11,041 bases of DNA from NCBI GenBank assembly GCA_035495815.1, contig DATJFH010000001.1:1-11041 (forward strand), read 5' to 3'. The DNA is from DATJFH01 sp035495815. Lineage in GTDB: Bacteria; Acidobacteriota; Terriglobia; Bryobacterales; Bryobacteraceae. Shown in pieces: positions 7,563-11,041 of the stretch (its first letter is position 1; the number at the start of each line of letters is the position of its first letter). The notes beneath the pieces were generated by a model that was not told where the DNA came from, ran no database searches, and saw only the letters and a list, made by a program, of their open reading frames with translations. The position numbers and the translations under genes were made by a program.

Positions 7563-8714
7563 ATGGCAGTTGCTTTTGAGCCTGTACTGTCCCCCCGCTA
7601 CATCCCCTCCAGCCGGAAAGCGGCCAGGCGAATTCTGTTCCTCAGCCTCCATCCCCTCGCCGGTGTGGGCGGAGGTGAGCGCTATAGTCTCGATACCATC
7701 CGCTCGATCGGCCTCTGCGGCGATCAGTGCTCGGCCTACGCCGCCGCCTCCCGCCTCCCCCCTCGCCAGCCGTACGCCGATCGCATGAATACGAGTTTCG
7801 TCAAAATTCTCCCCGGCTCGGCAGCGTCCTTCGGCCCCGTCATCTCTCTGCGCGACCTGCTCATGGATCTCTCCTCCTACGACGCCGTCGTCGTCCATCA
7901 ATTTCTCAGCAACGACATCGTCTTCGACCTCGTGGGCGACATGGCCAGCGACCAGTCGCTCATCCTCACCAATCTCGGTCACGAACCGCTCGACGCCGAG
8001 TTCAAAGCCTGCTTTCAGCCCACGCCCTCTTCCTGGTTCGTCGAGATCTCCGCCTTTTCCGCCTCCCGGTCGATGCAGTTCAGCAGGCAGTCGGTCGGCA
8101 TCAGCGCCGGCATCTGGCGGAAGGACATCGCGCCTGCTCCCCCCGTGGCGCCCGCCCTCACCGGCAGGCTGTGCAGCGTGGGTCGCGTACTCCCACACAA
8201 GGGCTTCGAAACCACCATCGCCGGCCTTCCCGAAGGGTGCAGCCTCACCATCGTCGGACCCGGCCATGAGGACAGGCGGTACGTGCGCTATCTGCGTTCC
8301 CTGCGCCATGCCGGACCCGTCGAGTTCCTGGGTCAGGTCTCCGAAGAAGAGAAGCGCTCCGTCATCGGGAATTGCGACGCCCTGATTGCCTCTTCCCACC
8401 ACAAGCTCTACGACGGCCGCACCATCCCCCAGCCCGAGTTGCTGGGCCTCGTCATCTTCGAGGCCCTGGCCCGGTTTACCATGCCCATCACCTCTAACAT
8501 CCCCTCTTTCCGTGAGGTGATGGCCAACCTCGGCCTGAGCGACTTTACCTTTGAGGAAGACGACGCCGCTGGCTTGCGCGAAGTGATCGGGCGCTATCGC
8601 GCCACTCCGCCCGCCGAGAGAGCCGACCGCCTCCGCGACGCCCGCCGTCGGATGGAATCGTCCTACCTTTGGGACGACCTGTGGAGCCGGATCAAACGCC
8701 AGGTCCCCCTCTGA
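7563..8714 (+). CDS. Glycosyltransferase, GT4-like (second copy, divergent)
   Basis: A 383-residue GT-B glycosyltransferase. After about 22 non-conserved residues, beta-1 is RRILFLSLHP (22-31), followed by a Gly-rich GVGGGERYSLDTI (34-46) as in GT4 acceptor domains. The donor domain has LCSVGRVLPHKGFETTIAGL (203-222) with Lys213, then LTIVGPG (228-234), EFLGQVSEEEK (254-264) and an E-x7-E motif, Glu292 and Glu300 in PELLGLVIFEALA. Both catalytic-site motifs are intact and the length is normal. It has little visible similarity to the other glycosyltransferase in the window outside these motifs, so it is not a recent duplicate. It diverges from the FkbM gene. The ATG at 7563 has no Shine-Dalgarno and the residues before beta-1 look unconstrained, so the start is uncertain. 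Donor sugar and acceptor are unknown. Confidence 0.9.
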   Translation: MAVAFEPVLSPRYIPSSRKAARRILFLSLHPLAGVGGGERYSLDTIRSIGLCGDQCSAYAAASRLPPRQPYADRMNTSFVKILPGSAASFGPVISLRDLLMDLSSYDAVVVHQFLSNDIVFDLVGDMASDQSLILTNLGHEPLDAEFKACFQPTPSSWFVEISAFSASRSMQFSRQSVGISAGIWRKDIAPAPPVAPALTGRLCSVGRVLPHKGFETTIAGLPEGCSLTIVGPGHEDRRYVRYLRSLRHAGPVEFLGQVSEEEKRSVIGNCDALIASSHHKLYDGRTIPQPELLGLVIFEALARFTMPITSNIPSFREVMANLGLSDFTFEEDDAAGLREVIGRYRATPPAERADRLRDARRRMESSYLWDDLWSRIKRQVPL

Positions 8715-8756
8715 CCGCATAAGAAATTCCGATTGGGCTCATCAAAGAATTCCGTT

Positions 8757-8784
8757 TTGAATCCCCGTCTCCCGTTGACATAAT
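8757..8784 (+). promoter_or_regulatory. Predicted housekeeping-sigma promoter for the amt-glnK-glnD operon
   Basis: The -35 TTGAAT (8757-8762, 4 of 6 to TTGACA), a 16 bp spacer and the -10 CATAAT (8779-8784, 5 of 6 to TATAAT) are followed by a likely start of transcription near 8791, giving a leader of about 44 nt. TG at 8776-8777, one base before the -10, makes it an extended -10 promoter. I found no good sigma-54 -24/-12 pair, although amt genes in Proteobacteria often use one. Confidence 0.5.
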
Positions 8785-8834
8785 GTCTGGGAATTGCCCT
8801 GTCCGCTGACTGTCCCCTGTGGAGACGATAAACG

Positions 8835-10223
8835 ATGAAGCCTCGCCTGCTTACCCTTCTTTTACCCGCGGCCGCGCTGGCCCAGACCGCCGCTCCAGCG
8901 CCCGTTACCACCGAAGCCAAGCTGGCCGCTCTCGAAGCGGCTGCCAAAGCCGCTCAAAGCGCCGGCGATAACGCCTGGATGCTGACCAGCGCAGCCCTGG
9001 TTCTGATGATGACCGGACCCGGTCTGGCGCTGTTTTACGGTGGATTGGTTCGGAAGAAGAACGTCCTCGCTACCATGATGCAGAGCTTTATCATGATGGC
9101 GATGGTCACGGTCATCTGGGCCTTCGTCGGCTATAGCCTCGCGTTCGGCGAAGGGTCCCCCTTCCTGGGCGATCTCCGCTATGCCTTCCTGAACGGCGTC
9201 GGCAGCGCTCCCAATGCGGATTACGCCGGTACCATTCCCCAGCAGACGTTCATGGTTTATCAGCTGATGTTCGCCATCATCACTCCCGCGCTGATCACCG
9301 GCGCGTTCGCCGAAAGGATGAAGTTCAGCGCCATGCTGCTCTTCATGGCGCTCTGGGCGCTCATCGTCTACTTCCCGATGGCTCACATGGTGTGGGGCAA
9401 AGGCGGCCTGCTGAACGCCTACCTCGGCGGAAAGATCCCGTGCTTCGATTTCGCCGGCGGCACCGTGGTGCATATTACTTCCGGCGTCTCCGCGCTGATT
9501 TGCGCTCTCTATCTCGGAAAACGGGTCGGCTATCCCTCCGACGGCATGAAGCCCCACAGCCTGGTCATCAGCTTCATCGGCGCCAGCCTGCTGTGGGTGG
9601 GTTGGTTCGGCTTCAACGCCGGCAGCGCCCTCGGAGCCTCCGGACTCGCCACCAGCGCCTTCGTGGCCACCCACTTCGGAGCGGCGGCGGCTACTATCGG
9701 ATGGGTGATCGCCGAATGGATGAGAAGCGGCAAGCCCAGCGTCCTCGGGGCCATTTCCGGCGCCGTCGCCGGATTGGTCGCCATTACGCCCGCCTCCGGC
9801 TTCGTGCAGCCCATGCCCGCCCTGGTGATCGGCTTCGCGGCCGGAGTCGTCTGCTACTTCATGGTCACCGCCATCAAGCAGAAGTTCGGCTACGACGATT
9901 CGCTGGATGCTTTCGGCGTCCACGGCGCGGGCGGCACTCTCGGCGCCATCCTCACCGGCGTGTTCGCCACCAACGCCGTCAACGACGCATTGAAGGACGC
10001 CGCCGGCAAACCCATGCCGCTCGGCCTGGTGGACGGCAACGGCGCGCAGGTCCTCAATCAGGCCATCGGCGTGGGCATCGCCTGGGCGCTGGCCATCGTC
10101 GGCACTTTGATCATTCTCAAGATCTGCGACGCCACCCTCGGCCTCAGAGTCGAGAAGGAACAGGAGATCCAGGGTCTCGACCTGAGCATGCACGGCGAGG
10201 AAGGCTATATCCTGGAGTCTTAG
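8835..10223 (+). CDS. amt: Ammonium transporter Amt
   Basis: A 462-residue Amt/MEP/Rh family channel that brings ammonium across the inner membrane. Residues 1-17 form a signal peptide (MKPRLLTLLLPAAALAQ), followed by an Ala-rich periplasmic stretch (about 18-45) and then 11 predicted membrane segments from about residue 48 to 432. The twin pore histidines are His213 (FAGGTVVHITSG) and His363 (DAFGVHGAGG); Asp205 matches the recruiting Asp160 of E. coli AmtB, with the same 8-residue spacing to its His. Other hallmarks are GLALFYGGLVRKKN (63-76), FAERMKF (158-164) and WVGWFGFNAGSA (254-265). The C-terminal tail GLRVEKEQEIQGLDLSMHGE (436-455) is the conserved cytosolic regulatory tail that pairs with PII. 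GGAG at 8821-8824 stands 10 nt before the ATG. The glnK gene follows after 18 bp, as expected for PII-controlled transport. Confidence 0.97.
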   Translation: MKPRLLTLLLPAAALAQTAAPAPVTTEAKLAALEAAAKAAQSAGDNAWMLTSAALVLMMTGPGLALFYGGLVRKKNVLATMMQSFIMMAMVTVIWAFVGYSLAFGEGSPFLGDLRYAFLNGVGSAPNADYAGTIPQQTFMVYQLMFAIITPALITGAFAERMKFSAMLLFMALWALIVYFPMAHMVWGKGGLLNAYLGGKIPCFDFAGGTVVHITSGVSALICALYLGKRVGYPSDGMKPHSLVISFIGASLLWVGWFGFNAGSALGASGLATSAFVATHFGAAAATIGWVIAEWMRSGKPSVLGAISGAVAGLVAITPASGFVQPMPALVIGFAAGVVCYFMVTAIKQKFGYDDSLDAFGVHGAGGTLGAILTGVFATNAVNDALKDAAGKPMPLGLVDGNGAQVLNQAIGVGIAWALAIVGTLIILKICDATLGLRVEKEQEIQGLDLSMHGEEGYILES

Positions 10224-10241
10224 CTCCGAGGAACAAACGAT

Positions 10242-10580
10242 ATGAAGAAGATCGAGGCCGTCATTCAGCCCTTCAAGCTGGACGAGGTCAAAGAAGCTCT
10301 CAAGGGTATCGGCATCGATGGCATGACCATCACCGAGGTTCGGGGCCACGGCCGCCAGAAAGGCCACAAGGAGGTCTACCGCGGCCAGGAATACAATGTC
10401 GACCTGCTGCCGAAAGTGAAGGTCGAGGTGGTCGTGCCCTCCGCCCGCGCCGAGGAGGTGATCAAAACCCTCGGAGCAGCCGCCCGCACCGGGAAAATCG
10501 GCGATGGAAAGATCTTTATCTACGACGTCGCCGACGCCATCCGGATCCGCAACGACGAACGGGGTGAGGCGGCGCTCTGA
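10242..10580 (+). CDS. glnK: Nitrogen regulatory protein PII (GlnK type)
   Basis: A 112-residue PII signal protein, exactly the family length. PII trimers sense ATP/ADP and 2-oxoglutarate and bind targets through the T-loop. The N-terminus MKKIEAVIQPFKLDEVKEAL is canonical. The T-loop (about 36-55) carries Tyr51 in YRGQEY (46-51), the uridylylation site, so control by the downstream GlnD is expected. The C-terminal signature TGKIGDGKIFIYDV (83-96) is intact, including the residues of the nucleotide-binding B-loop region. The T-loop motif reads YRGQEY where the usual pattern has Ala or Ser instead of Gln. GAGGA at 10228-10232 lies 9 nt before the ATG. Linkage to amt favours the GlnK role (closing Amt when nitrogen is ample), but sequence alone does not separate GlnK from GlnB. 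Confidence 0.97.
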   Translation: MKKIEAVIQPFKLDEVKEALKGIGIDGMTITEVRGHGRQKGHKEVYRGQEYNVDLLPKVKVEVVVPSARAEEVIKTLGAAARTGKIGDGKIFIYDVADAIRIRNDERGEAAL

Positions 10581-10593
10581 TTTGACCGCTAGC

Positions 10594-10600
10594 GGAGGAG
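10594..10600 (+). promoter_or_regulatory. Strong but distant Shine-Dalgarno before glnD
   Basis: GGAGGAG is a near-perfect anti-16S match, but the first in-frame ATG lies 23 nt further on and no ATG, GTG or TTG sits at a normal distance. The spacer can fold: CGCC (10603-10606) with GGCG (10611-10614), and GGGC (10614-10617) with GCCC (10620-10623). Folding could bring the site closer to the ATG. Confidence 0.45.
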
Positions 10601-10623
10601 AACGCCCGGGGGCGGGCCAGCCC

Positions 10624-11041
10624 ATGGCAATGGACGGCGCGAAAGAGCGGTTCTTCCAGACTGGAGAAGCCGATCCGTTCCTTGCGTGGCGCACCGCGGA
10701 TATCGATGACCGTGTCCGCGGCGCGCACCGGGAATTCCTCGGTTCGGCCCCCCTCGCTCTCCTGGCCGTCGGAGGTTACGGCCGCCGCCAGTTGTTTCCT
10801 TACTCCGATATCGATCTGTTGATCCTGTTCGAGAACGACCGCGCCGTTGAAAACTCCAAAAAGACGATCTCGCCCTTCCTGCAATTCCTCTGGGATTCGG
10901 GAATGCGGGTCAGCCATTCGGTTCGCACCCCCGCCGAATGCGCCACCCTGCACGACCGCAATATCGAATTGAACATCAGCCTTCTCGATGCCCGCTTCCT
11001 CGCCGGCGACGCGGCCCTCTTTGCTGCGGTTGAACAGCAGT
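10624..11041 (+). CDS. glnD: PII uridylyltransferase/uridylyl-removing enzyme GlnD (5' part, cut by window edge)
   Basis: The first 139 residues of GlnD, the glutamine-sensing enzyme that adds UMP to PII Tyr51 when nitrogen is short and removes it when glutamine is high. The visible part is the nucleotidyltransferase domain: LLAVGGYGRRQLFPYSDIDL (46-65), with the catalytic G-x-G-x11-D-x-D pattern at Gly51-Gly53 and Asp62/Asp64, then FLQFLWDSGMRVSHSVRTP (85-103), a GlnD hallmark. The HD and ACT domains, if present, lie outside the window. The start is uncertain: ATG 10624 and ATG 10630 are in frame, and TTG 10582 would extend it; none has a normally spaced Shine-Dalgarno. I chose 10624. The gap after glnK is 43 bp on the same strand, so amt-glnK-glnD is probably one operon, the gene order known from actinobacteria. 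Confidence 0.95.
   Translation, partial: MAMDGAKERFFQTGEADPFLAWRTADIDDRVRGAHREFLGSAPLALLAVGGYGRRQLFPYSDIDLLILFENDRAVENSKKTISPFLQFLWDSGMRVSHSVRTPAECATLHDRNIELNISLLDARFLAGDAALFAAVEQQ

Noticed and set aside
7440..8720. 426-codon minus-strand open frame opposite the second glycosyltransferase
   Set aside because: No family features; the plus strand holds both GT4 motifs.
8725..8754. Near-repeat AGAAATTCCG / AGAATTCCG upstream of amt
   Set aside because: Short, imperfect and AT-biased; likely chance.
8775..8780. TTGACA as a -35 box for amt
   Set aside because: No TATAAT-like hexamer lies 16-18 bp downstream; the bases fit better as part of the extended -10 element TGACATAAT.
8715..8834. Sigma-54 promoter upstream of amt
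   Set aside because: No GG-N10-GC pair with a fitting TGGCAC/TTGC context was found.
8862..10694. 610-codon minus-strand open frame opposite amt and glnK
   Set aside because: It is rich in Asp, Gly, His and Glu with no domain, and it crosses two well-recognised genes; a GC-rich shadow.

Overview
The window is GC-rich bacterial chromosome carrying ten genes: seven complete genes of clear family, one complete PII gene, and one partial gene at each edge. Secreted enzymes with Tat or Sec leaders ending in AQ, an Amt with a cleavable leader, and short intergenic gaps suggest an Acidobacteriota of the Solibacter/Bryobacter type. That assignment is inference from protein style; there is no rRNA or other marker gene here.

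Left part (1-3595): the 5' part of a Tat-exported enolase-superfamily sugar-acid dehydratase (minus strand, cut by the left edge) lies divergent from a secreted S9 prolyl-oligopeptidase-type peptidase. A small GNAT acetyltransferase follows the peptidase 2 bp after its stop codon. The dehydratase resembles galactonate dehydratase but has Leu where the catalytic His of the DFH motif is expected.

Middle part (3603-8714): a surface-glycan type locus. Three minus-strand genes run from 7424 to 3603: an FkbM methyltransferase with a long N-terminal coiled coil, a GT4-like glycosyltransferase, and a two-part SAM methyltransferase. A second GT4-like glycosyltransferase diverges from them across a 138 bp spacer. 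The likely job of the set is building and methylating an extracellular or cell-surface polysaccharide. No flippase, polymerase or sugar-nucleotide genes are in view, so the locus is either a satellite cluster or part of a larger one.

Right part (8715-11041): a nitrogen-control operon in the order amt (ammonium channel), glnK (PII signal protein) and glnD (PII uridylyltransferase, cut by the right edge). A good extended -10 promoter sits upstream of amt. Amt moves ammonium, GlnK can block Amt when nitrogen is plentiful, and GlnD modifies GlnK at Tyr51 of the T-loop.

There is no CRISPR array, tRNA, rRNA, insertion sequence or attachment site that I can see, and no gene-free stretch over 300 bases. 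Most of the window is ordinary. The points most worth checking are the His-to-Leu change in the dehydratase, the coiled-coil FkbM protein and the four-gene glycan set, the degenerate second half of the methyltransferase, and the oddly spaced, structured leader of glnD.
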